A stretch of DNA of 64,000 nucleotides, from assembly GCF_031143425.1 (NCBI RefSeq), contig NC_090438.1, positions 775,073,138 through 775,137,137 on the forward strand, read 5' to 3'. The notes under the pieces are model-generated. The model saw nothing but the letters and a program-made list of their open reading frames with translations, searched no databases and was not told the origin of the DNA. Origin of the DNA: Pleurodeles waltl. Its lineage: Eukaryota > Chordata > Amphibia > Caudata > Salamandridae. Made by a program: the position numbers and the translations under genes. Positions 39,062 through 50,429 of this stretch are shown here, one piece after another (position 1 is the stretch's first letter; the number at the start of each line of letters is the position of its first letter).

Positions 39062-40439
39062 AAATCTACAGGTAGGCACTTCGCAAAAAACACCTCTGTT
39101 TTCTTCCAAAATTTTGGATGTGTCCACGTTGCGCTTTGGGGCGTTTGCTGTCGCGGGCGCTAGGCCTACCCACGCAAGTGAGGTATCATTTTTATCGGGA
39201 GACTTGGGGGAACGCTGGGTAGAAGGAAATTTGTGGCTCCTCTCAGATTCCAGAACTTTCTGCCACAGAAATGTGAGGAACATGTGTTTTTTTAGCCAAA
39301 TTTTGAGGTTTGCAAAGGATTCTGGGTAACAGAACCTGGTCCGAGCCCCGCAAGTCACCCCTCCTTGGTTTCCCCTAGGTCTCTAGTTTTCAGAAATGCA
39401 CAGGTTTGGTAGGTTTCCCTAGGTGCCGGCTGAGCTAGAGGCCAAAATCTGCAGGTAGGCACTATGCAAAAAACACCTCTGTTTTCTTCCAAAATTTTGG
39501 ATGTGTCCACGTTGCGCTTTGGGGTGTTTCCTGTCGCGGGCGCTAGGCCTACCCACGCAAGTGAGGTATCATTTTTATCGGGAGACTTGGGGGAACGCTG
39601 AGTGGAAGGAAATTTGTGGCTCCTCTCAGATTCCAGAACTTTCTGCCACAGAAATGTGAGGAACATGTGTTTTTTTAGCCAAATATTGAGGTTTGCAAAG
39701 GATTCTGGGTAACAGAACCTGGTCCGAGCCCCGCAAGTCACCCCTCCTTGGATTCCCCTAGGTCTCTAGTTTTCAGAAATGCACAGGTTTGGTAGGTTTC
39801 CCTAGGTGCCGGCTGAGCTAGAGGCCAAAATCTACAGGTAGGCACTTCGCAAAAAACACCTATGTTTTCTTCCAAAATTTTGGATGTGTCCACTTTGCGC
39901 TTTGGGGTGTTTCCTGGCGCCGGCGCTAGGCCTACCCACGCACGTGAGGTATCATTTTTATCGGGAGACTTGGGGGAACGCTGGGTAGAAGGAAATTTGT
40001 GGCTCCTCTCAGATTCCAGAACTTTCTGCCACAGAAATGTGAGGAACATGTGTTTTTTTAGCCAAATTTTGAGGTTTGCAAAGGATTCTGGGTAACAGGA
40101 CCTGGTCCGAGCCCCGCAAGTCACCCCTCCTTGGTTTCCCCTAGGTCTCTAGTTTTCAGAAATGCACAGGTTTGGTAGGTTTCCCTAGGTGCCGGCTGAG
40201 CTAGAGGCCAAAATCTGCAGGTAGGCACTTCGGAAAAAACACCTCTGTTTTCTTCCAAAATTTTGGATGTGTCCACGCTGCGCTTTGGGGTGTTTCCTGT
40301 CGCCGGCGCTAGGCCTACCCACGCAAGTGAGGTATCATTTTTATCGGGAGACTTGGGTGAACGCTGGATGGAAGGAAATTTGTGGCTCCTCTCAGATTCC
40401 AGAACTTTCTGCCACAGAAATGTGAGGAACATGTGTTTT

Positions 40440-43400
40440 TTTAGCCACATTTTGAGGTTTGCAAAGGATTCTGGGTAACAGAACCTGGTCCGAGCCCCGC
40501 AAGTCACCCCTCCTTGGATTCCCCTAGGTCTCTAGTTTTCAGAAATGCACAGGTTTGGTAGGTTTCCCTAGGTGCCGGCTGAGCTAGAGGCCAAAATCTA
40601 CAGGTAGGCACTTCGCAAAAAACACCTCTGTTTTCTTCCAAAATTTTGGATGTGTCCACGTTGCGCTTTGGGGTGTTTCCTGTTGCGGGCGCTAGGCCTA
40701 CCCACACAAGTGAGGTATCATTTTTATCGGGAGACTTGGGGGAACGCTGGGTGGAAGGAAATTTGTGGCTCCTCTCAGATTCCAGAACTTTCTGCCACAG
40801 AAATGTGAGGAACATGTGTTTTTTTAGCCAAATTTTGAGGTTTGCAAAGGATTCTGGGTAACAGAACCTGGTCCGAGCCCCGCAAGTCACCCCGTCTTGG
40901 ATTCCCCTAGGTCTCTAGTTTTCAGAAATGCATAGGTTTGGTAGGTTTCCCTAGGTGCCGGCTGAGCTAGAGGCCAAAATCTACAGGTAGGCACTTCGCA
41001 AAAAACACCTCTGTTTTCTTCCAAAATTTTGGATGTGTCCACGTTGCGCTTTGGGGTGTTTCCTGTCGCGGGCGCTAGGCCTACCCACACAAGTGAGGTA
41101 TCATTTTTATCTGGAGACTTGGGGGAACGCTGGGTGGAAGGAAATTTGTGGCTCCTCTCAGATTCCAGAACTTTCTGCCACAGAAACGTGAGGAACATGT
41201 GTTTTTTTAGCCAAATATTGAGGTTTGCAAAGGATTCTGGGTAACAGAACCTGGTCCGAGCCCCGCAAGTCACCCCTCCTTGGATTCCCCTAGGTCTCTA
41301 GTTTTCAGAAATGCACAGGTTTGGTAGGTTTCCCTAGGTGCCGGCTGAGCTAGAGGCCAAAATCTACAGGTAGGCACTTCGCAAAAAACACCTCTGTTTT
41401 CTTCCAAAATTTTGGATGTGTCCACGTTGCGCTTTGGGGTGTTTCCTCTCGCCGGCGCTAGGCCTACCCACGCAAGTGAGGTATCATTTTTATCGGGAGA
41501 CTTGGGGGAACGCTGGGTGGAAGGAAATTTGTGGCTCCTCTCAGATTCCAGAACTCTCTGCAACAGAAATGTGAGGAACATGTGTTTTTTTAGCCAAATT
41601 TTGAGGTTTGCAAAGGATTCTGGGTAACAGAACCTGGTCCGAGCCCCGCAAGTCACCCCTCCTTGGATTCCCCTAGGTCTCTAGTTTTCAGAAATGCACA
41701 GGTTTGGTAGGTTTCCCTAGGTGCCGGCTGAGCTAGAGGCCAAAATCTACAGGTAGGCACTTCGCAAAAAACACCTCTGTTTTCTTCCCAAATTTTGGAT
41801 GTGTCCACGTTGCGCTTTGGGGTGTTTCCTGTCGCGGGCGCTAGGCCTACCCACACAAGTGAGGTATCATTTTTATCGGGAGACTTGGGGGAACGCTGGG
41901 TGGAAGGAAATTTGTGGCTCCTCTCAGATTCCAGAACTTTCTGCCACAGAAATGTGAGGAACATGTGTTTTTTTAGCCAAATTTTGAGGTTTGCAAAGGA
42001 TTCTGGGTAACAGAACCTGGTCCGAGCCCCGCAAGTCACCCCGTCTTGGATTCCCCTAGGTCTCTAGTTTTCAGAAAGGCACAGGTTTGGTAGGTTTCCC
42101 TAGGTGCCGGCTGAGCTAGAGGCCAAAATCTACAGGTAGGAACTTCACAAAAAACACCTCTGTTTTCTTCCAAAATTTTGGATGTGTCCACGTTGCGCTT
42201 TGGGGTTTTTCCTGTCGCGGGCGCTAGGCATACCCACACAAGTGAGGTATCATTTTTATCGGGAGACTTGGGGGAACGCTGGGTGGAAGGAAATTTGTGG
42301 CTCCTCTCAGATTCCAGAACTTTCTGCCACAGAAATGTGAGGAACATGTGTTTTTTTAGCCAAATTTTGAGGTTTGCAAAGGATTCTGGGTAACAGAACC
42401 TGGTCCGAGCCCCGCAAGTCACCCCGTCTTGGATTCCCCTAGGTCTCTAGTTTTCAGAAATGCACAGGTTTGGTAGGTTTCCCTAGGTGCCGGCTGAGCT
42501 AGAGGCCAAAATCTACAGGTAGGCACTTCGCAAAAAACACCTCTGTTTTCTTCCAAAATTTTGGATGTGTCCACGTTGCGCTTTGGGGTGTTTCCTGTCG
42601 CGGGCGCTAGGCCTACCCACACAAGTGAGGTATCATTTTTATCGGGAGACTTGGGGGAACGCTGGGTGGAAGGAAATTTGTGGCTCCTCTCAGATTCCAG
42701 AACTTTCTGCCACAGAAACGTGAGGAACATGTGTTTTTTTTGCCAAATATTGAGGTTTGCAAAGGATTCTGGGTAACAGAACCTGGTCCGAGCCCCGCAA
42801 GTCACCCCTCCTTGGATTCCCCTAGGTCTCTAGTTTTCAGAAATGCACAGGTTTGGTAGGTTTCCATAGGTGCCGGCTGAGCTAGAGGCCAAAATCTACA
42901 GGTAGGCACTTCGCAAAAAACACCTCTGTTTTCTTCCAAAATTTTGGATGTGTCCACGTTGCGCTTTGGGGTGTTTCCTCTCGCCGGCGCTAGGCCTACC
43001 CACGCAAGTGAGGTATCATTTTTATCGGGAGACTTGGGGGAACGCTGGGTGGAAGGAAATTTGTGGCTCCTCTCAGATTCCAGAACTCTCTGCCACAGAA
43101 ATGTGAGGAACATGTGTTTTTTTAGCCAAATTTTGAGGTTTGCAAAGGATTCTGGGTAACAGAACCTGGTCCGAGCCCCGCAAGTCACCCCATCTTGGAT
43201 TCCCCTAGGTCTCTAGTTTTCAGAAATGCACAGGTTTGGTAGGTTTCCCTAGGTGCCGGCTGAGCTAGAGGCCAAAATCTACAGTTAGGCACTTCGCAAA
43301 AAACACCTCTGTTTTCTTCCAAAATTTTGGATGTATCCAAGTTGCGCTTTGGGGCGTTTCCTGTCGCGGGCGCTAGCCCTACCCACACAAGTGAGGTATC

Positions 43401-43503
43401 ATTTTTATCGGGAGACTTGGGGGAACGCTGGGTGGAAGGAAATTTGTGGCTCCTCTCAGATTCCAGAACTTTCTGCCACAGAAATGTGAGGAACATGTGT
43501 TTT
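40440..43503 (+). repeat. 8-mer duplication (3,064 bp), first copy
   Basis: Eight monomers are repeated directly downstream. The left limit is set by AGCCACATTTTGAGG at about 40,443, which matches 43,507. Upstream of this point the 3,064-bp offset no longer holds. Confidence 0.8.
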
Positions 43504-46500
43504 TTTAGCCACATTTTGAGGTTTGCAAAGGATTCTGGGTAACAGAACCTGGTCCGAGCCCCGCAAGTCACCCCTCCTTGGATTCCCCTAGGACTCTAGT
43601 TTTCAGAAATGCACAGGTTTGGTAGGTTTCCCTAGGTGCCGGCTGAGCTAGAGGCCAAAATCTACAGGTAGGCACTTCGCAAAAAACACCTCTGTTTTCT
43701 TCCAAAATTTTGGATGTGTCCACGTTGCGCTTTGGGGTGTTTCCTGTTGCGGGCGCTAGGCCTACCCACACAAGTGAGGTATCATTTTTATCGGGAGACT
43801 TGGGGGAACGCTGGGTGGAAGGAAATTTGTGGCTCCTCTCAGATTCCAGAACTTTCTGCCACAGAAATGTGAGGAACATGTGTTTTTTTAGCCAAATTTT
43901 GAGGTTTGCAAAGGATTCTGGGTAACAGAACCTGGTCCGAGCCCCGCAAGTCACCCCGTCTTGGATTCCCCTAGGTCTCTAGTTTTCAGAAATGCACAGG
44001 TTTGGTAGGTTTCCCTAGGTGCCGGCTGAGCTAGAGGCCAAAATCTACAGGTAGGCACTTCGCAAAAAACACCTCTGTTTTCTTCCAAAATTTTGGATGT
44101 GTCCACGTTGCGCTTTGGGGTGTTTCCTGTCGCGGGCGCTAGGCCTACCCACACAAGTGAGGTATCATTTTTATCTGGAGACTTGGGGGAACGCTGGGTG
44201 GAAGGAAATTTGTGGCTCCTCTCAGATTCCAGAACTTTCTGCCACAGAAACGTGAGGAACATGTGTTTTTTTAGCCAAATATTGAGGTTTGCAAAGGATT
44301 CTGGGTAACAGAACCTGGTCCGAGCCCCGCAAGTCACCCCTCCTTGGATTCCCCTAGGTCTCTAGTTTTCAGAAATGCACAGGTTTGGTAGGTTTCCCTA
44401 GGTGCCGGCTGAGCTAGAGGCCAAAATCTACAGGTAGGCACTTCGCAAAAAACACCTCTGTTTTCTTCCAAAATTTTGGATGTGTCCACGTTGCGCTTTG
44501 GGGTGTTTCCTCTCGCCGGCGCTAGGCCTACCCACGCAAGTGAGGTATCATTTTTATCGGGAGACTTGGGGGAACGCTGGGTGGAAGGAAATTTGTGGCT
44601 CCTCTCAGATTCCAGAACTCTCTGCAACAGAAATGTGAGGAACATGTGTTTTTTTAGCTAAATTTTGAGGTTTGCAAAGGATTCTGGGTAACAGAACCTG
44701 GTCCGAGCCCCGCAAGTCACCCCTCCTTGGATTCCCCTAGGTCTCTAGTTTTCAGAAATGCACAGGTTTGGTAGGTTTCCCTAGGTGCCGGCTGAGCTAG
44801 AGGCCAAAATCTACAGGTAGGCACTTCGCAAAAAACACCTCTGTTTTCTTCCCAAATTTTGGATGTGTCCACGTTGCGCTTTGGGGTGTTTCCTGTCGCG
44901 GGCGCTAGGCCTACCCACACAAGTGAGGTATCATTTTTATCGGGAGACTTGGGGGAACGCTGGGTGGAAGGAAATTTGTGGCTCCTCTCAGATTCCAGAA
45001 CTTTCTGCCACAGAAATGTGAGGAACATGTGTTTTTTTAGCCAAATTTTGAGGTTTGCAAAGGATTCTGGGTAACAGAACCTAGTCCGAGCCCCGCAAGT
45101 CACCCCGTCTTGGATTCCCCTAGGGCTCTAGTTTTCAGAAAGGCACAGGTTTGGTAGGTTTCCCTAGGTGCCGGCTGAGCTAGAGGCCAAAATCTACAGG
45201 TAGGAACTTCACAAAAAACACCTCTGTTTTCTTCCAAAATTTTGGATGTGTCCACGTTGCGCTTTGGGGTTTTTCCTGTCGCGGGCGCTAGGCATACCCA
45301 CACAAGTGAGGTATCATTTTTATCGGGAGACTTGGGGGAACGCTGGGTGGAAGGAAATTTGTGGCTCCTCTCAGATTCCAGAACTTTCTGCCACAGAAAT
45401 GTGAGGAACATGTGTTTTTTTAGCCAAATTTTGAGGTTTGCAAAGGATTCTGGGTAACAGAACCTGGTCCGAGCCCCGCAAGTCACCCCGTCTTGGATTC
45501 CCCTAGGTCTCTAGTTTTCAGAAATGCACAGGTTTGGTAGGTTTCCCTAGGTGCCGGCTGAGCTAGAGGCCAAAATCTACAGGTAGGCACTTCGCAAAAA
45601 ACACCTCTGTTTTCTTCCAAAATTTTGGATGTGTCCACGTTGCGCTTTGGGGTGTTTCCTGTCGCGGGCGCTAGGCCTACCCACACAAGTGAGGTATCAT
45701 TTTTATCGGGAGACTTGGGGGAACGCTGGGTGGAAGGAAATTTGTGGCTCCTCTCAGATTCCAGAACTTTCTGCCACAGAAACGTGAGGAACATGTGTTT
45801 TTTTTGCCAAATATTGAGGTTTGCAAAGGATTCTGGGTAACAGAACCTGGTCCGAGCCCCGCAAGTCACCCCTCCTTGGATTCCCCTAGGTCTCTAGTTT
45901 TCAGAAATGCACAGGTTTGGTAGGTTTCCATAGGTGCCGGCTGAGCTAGAGGCCAAAATCTACAGGTAGGCACTTCGCAAAAAACACCTCTGTTTTCTTC
46001 CAAAATTTTGGATGTGTCCACGTTGCGCTTTGGGGTGTTTCCTCTCGCCGGCGCTAGGCCTACCCACGCAAGTGAGGTATCATTTTTATCGGGAGACTTG
46101 GGGGAACGCTGGGTGGAAGGAAATTTGTGGCTCCTCTCAGATTCCAGAACTCTCTGCCACAGAAATGTGAGGAACATGTGTTTTTTTAGCCAAATTTTGA
46201 GGTTTGCAAAGGATTCTGGGTAACAGAACCTGGTCCGAGCCCCGCAAGTCACCCCATCTTGGATTCCCCTAGGTCTCTAGTTTTCAGAAATGCACAGGTT
46301 TGGTAGGTTTCCCTAGGTGCCGGCTGAGCTAGAGGCCAAAATCTACAGTTAGGCACTTCGCAAAAAACACCTCTGTTTTCTTCCAAAATTTTGGATGTGT
46401 CCAAGTTGCGCTTTGGGGCGTTTCCTGTCGCGGGCGCTAGCCCTACCCACACAAGTGAGGTATCATTTTTATCGGGAGACTTGGGGGAACGCTGGGTGGA

Positions 46501-46567
46501 AGGAAATTTGTGGCTCCTCTCAGATTCCAGAACTTTCTGCCACAGAAATGTGAGGAACATGTGTTTT
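43504..46567 (+). repeat. 8-mer duplication (3,064 bp), second copy
   Basis: This is the second copy of the 3,064-bp block. It shares GGTTTCCATAGG, ACAGTTAGGCAC, GGGGTTTTTCC and AGAAAGGCACAGG with the first. After about 46,560 the sequence resumes the order seen after 38,140, as expected for a product of unequal exchange. Confidence 0.8.
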
Positions 46568-47877
46568 TTTAGCCAAATTTTGAGGTTTGCAAAGGATTCT
46601 GGGTAACAGAACCTGGTCCGAGCCCCGCAAGTCACCCCTCCTTGGATTCCCCTAGGTCTCTAGTTTTCAGAAATGCACAGGTGTGGTAGGTTTCCCTAGG
46701 TGCCGGCTGAGCTAGAGGCCAAAATCTACAGGTAGGCACTTCGCAAAAAACACCTCTGTTTTCTTCCAAAATTTTGGATGTGTCCACGTTGCGCTTTGGG
46801 GTGTTTCCTGTCGCGGGCGCTAGGCCTACCCACACAAGTGAGGTATCATTTTTATCGGGAGACTTGGGGGAACGCTGGGTGGAAGGAAATTTGTGGCTCC
46901 TCTCAGATTCCAGAACTTTCTGCCACAGAAATGTGAGAAACATGTGTTTTTGTAGCCAAATTTTGAGGTTTGCAAAGGATTCTGGGTAACAGAACCTGGT
47001 CCGAGCCCCGCAAGTCACCCCGTCTTGGATTCCCCTAGGTCTCTAGTTTTCAGAAATGCACAGGTTTGGTAGGTTTCCCTAGGTGCTGGCTGAGCTAGAG
47101 GCCAAAATCTACAGGTAGGAACTTCACAGAAAACACCTGTTTTCTTCCAAAATTTTGGATGTGTCCACGTTGCGCTTTGGGGTGTTTCCTGTCGCGGGCG
47201 CTAGGCATACCCACACAAGTGAGGTATCATTTTTATCGGGAGACTTGGGGGAACGCTGGGTGGAAGGAAATTTGTGGCTCCTCTCAGATTCCAGAACTTT
47301 CTGCCACAGAAATGTGAGGAACATGTGTTTTTTTAGCCAAATTTTGAGGTTTGCAAAGGATTCTGGGTAACAGAACCTGGTCCGAGCCCCGCAAGTCACC
47401 CCATCTTGGATTCCCCTAGGTCTCTAGTTTTCAGAAATGCACAGGTTTAGTAGGTTTCCCTAGGTGCCGGCTGAGCTAGAGGCCAAAATCTACAGGTAGG
47501 CACTTCGCAAAAAACACCTCTGTTTTCTTCCAAAATTTTGGATGTGTCCACGTTGCGCTTTGGGGCGTTTGCTGTCGCCGGCGCTAGGCCTACCCACGCA
47601 AGTGAGGTATCATTTTTATCGGGAGACTTGGGGGAACGCTGGGTAGAAGGAAATTTGTGGCTCCTCTCAGATTCCAGAACTTTCTGCCACAGAAATGTGA
47701 GGAACATGTGTTTTTTTAGCCAAATTTTGAGGTTTGCAAAGGATTCTGGGTAACAGAACCTGGTCCGAGCCCCGCAAGTCACCCCTCCTTGGTTTCCCCT
47801 AGGTCTCTAGTTTTCAGAAATGCACAGGTTTGGTAGGTTTCCCTAGGTGCCGGCTGAGCTAGAGGCCAAAATCTGCA

Positions 47878-49027
47878 GGTAGGCACTACGCAAAAAACAC
47901 CTCTGTTTTCTTCCAAAATTTTGGATGTGTCCACGTTGCGCTTTGGGGTGTTTCCTGTCGCGGGCGCTAGGCCTACCCACGCAAGTGAGGTATTATTTTT
48001 ATCGGGAGACTTGGGGGAACGCTGGGAAGAAGGAAATTTGTGGCTCCTCTCAGATTCCAGAACTTTCTGCCACAGAAATGTGAGGAACATGTGTTTTTTT
48101 AGCCAAATTTTGAGGTTTGCAAAGGATTCTGGGTAACAGAACCTGGTCCGAGCCCCACAAGTCACCCCTCCTTGGATTCCCCTAGGTCTCTAGTTTTCAG
48201 AAATGCACAAGTTTGGTAGGTTTCCCTAGGTGCCGGCTGAGCTAGAGGACAAAATCTACAGGTAGGCACTTCACAAAAAACACCTCTGTTTTCTTCCAAA
48301 ATTTTGGATGTGTCCACGTTGCGCTTTGGGGTGTTTCCTGTCGCGGGCGCTAGGCCTACCCACACTAGTGAGGTATCATTTTTAATCGGGAGACTTGGGG
48401 GAACACTGGGTGGAAGGAAAATTGTGGCTCCTCTCAGATTCCAGAACTTTCTACCACAGAAATGTGAGGAACATGTGTTTTTTTAGCCAAATATTGAGGT
48501 TTGCAAAGGATTCTGGGTAACAGAACCTGGTCCGAGCCCCGCAAGTCACCCCTCCTTGGTTTCCCCTAGGTCTCTAGTTTTCACAAATGCACAGGTTTGG
48601 TAGGTTTCCCTAGGTGCCGGCTGAGCTAGAGGCCAAAATCTGCAGGTAGGCACTTCGCAAAAAACACCTCTGTTTTCTTCAAAAATTTTGGATGTGTCCA
48701 CGTTGCGCTTTGGGGTGTTTCCTGTCGCCGGCGCTAGGCCTACCCACGCAAGTGAGGTATCATTTTTATCGGGAGACTTGGGGGAACGCTGGGTGGAAGG
48801 AAATTTGTGGCTCCTCTCAGATTCCAGAACTTTCTGCCACAGAAATGTGAGGAACATGTGTTTTTTTAGCCAAATTTTGAGGTTTGCAAAGGATTCTGGG
48901 TAACAGAACCTGGTCCGAGCCCCGCAAGTCACCCCTCCTTGGTTTCCCCTAGGTCTCTAGTTTTCAGAAATGCACAGGTTTGGTAGGTTTCCCTAGGTGC
49001 CGGCTGAGCTAGAGGCCAAAATCTGCA
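47878..49027 (+). repeat. 3-mer higher-order repeat (1,150 bp), copy 1
   Basis: Three monomers starting with GGCACTACGC, repeated 1,150 bp downstream. They carry group-1 marks (GCTGGGAAGAAGG, then CCCACACTAGTG with TTTTTAATCGGG), so group-1 sequence returns here after the group-2 block. Confidence 0.85.
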
Positions 49028-50177
49028 GGTAGGCACTACGCAAAAAACACCTCTGTTTTCTTCCAAAATTTTGGATGTGTCCACGTTGCGCTTTGGGGTG
49101 TTTCCTGTCGCGGGCGCTAGGCCTACCCACGCAAGTGAGGTATCATTTTTATCGGCAGACTTGGGGGAACGCTGGGAAGAAGGAAATTTGTGGCTCCTCT
49201 CAGATTCCAGAACTTTCTGCCACAGAAATGTGAGGAACATGTGTTTTTTTAGCCAAATTTTGAGGTTTGCAAAGGATTCTGGGTAACAGAACCTGGTCCG
49301 AGCCCCACAAGTCACCCCTCCTTGGATTCCCCTAGGTCTCTAGTTTTCAGAAATGCACAAGTTTGGTAGGTTTCCGTAGGTGCCGGCTGAGCTAGAGGAC
49401 AAAATCTACAGGTAGGCACTTCACAAAAAACACCTCTGTTTTCTTCCAAAATTTTGGATGTGTCCACGTTGCGCTTTGGGGTGTTTCCTGTCGCGGGCGC
49501 TAGGCCTACCCACACTAGTGAGGTATCATTTTTAATCGGGAGACTTGGGGGAACACTGGGTGGAAGGAAAATTGTGGCTCCTCTCAGATTCCAGAACTTT
49601 CTACCACAGAAATGTGAGGAACATGTGTTTTTTTAGCCAAATATTGAGGTTTGCAAAGGATTCTGGGTAACAGAACCTGGTCCGAGCCCCGCAAGTCACC
49701 CCTCCTTGGTTTCCCCTAGGTCTCTAGTTTTCAGAAATGCACAGGTTTGGTAGGTTTCCCTAGGTGCCGGCTGAGCTAGAGGCCAAAATCTGCAGGTAGG
49801 CACTTCGCAAAAAACACCTCTGTTTTCTTCCAAAATTTTGGATGTGTCCACGTTGCGCTTTGGGGTGTTTCCTGTCGCCGGCGCTAGGCCTACCCACGCA
49901 AGTGAGGTATCATTTTTATCGGGAGACTTGGGGGAACGCTGGGTGGAAGGAAATTTGTGGCTCCTCTCAGATTCCAGAACTTTCTGCCACAGAAATGTGA
50001 GGAACATGTGTTTTTTTAGCCAAATTTTGAGGTTTGCAAAGGATTCTGGGTAACAGAACCTGGTCCGAGCCCCGCAAGTCACCCCTCCTTGGATTCCCCT
50101 AGGTCTCTAGTTTTCAGAAATGCACAGGTTTGGTAGGTTTCCCTAGGTGCCGGCTGAGCTATAGGCCAAAATCTACA
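49028..50177 (+). repeat. 3-mer higher-order repeat (1,150 bp), copy 2
   Basis: This is the second copy of the three-monomer unit. Private changes include ATCGGCAGAC near 49,152 and TTTCCGTAGG near 49,371. Confidence 0.83.
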
Positions 50178-50429
50178 GGTAGGCACTTCGCAAAAAACAC
50201 CTCTGTTTTCTTCCAACATTTTGGATGTGTCCACGTTGCGCTTTGGGGTGTTTCCTGTCGCGGGCGCTAGGCCTACCCACACAAGTGAGGTATCATTTTT
50301 ATCGGGAGACTTGGGGGAACACTGGGTGGAAGGAAATTTGTAGCTCCTCTCAGATTCCAGAACTTTCTGCCACAGAAATGTGAGGAACATGTGTTTTTTT
50401 AGCCACATTTTGAGGTTTGCAAAGGATTC

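Larger units (their letters stand above)
39062..47487 (+). repeat. Higher-order repeat, group 2, copy 2 of the 14-mer, carrying an internal 8-mer duplication
   Basis: This is the 14-monomer unit lengthened to 22 monomers by a tandem duplication of 3,064 bp (eight monomers). Monomers at 41,029-43,327 recur at 44,093-46,391. The monomers at 46,774, 47,155 and 47,538 then match 38,348, 38,731 and 39,114 at 8,424-8,426, which is 5,362 plus 3,064 minus small indels. A two-base loss near 47,135 (ACACCTGTTTTC) marks the later copy. Confidence 0.82.
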
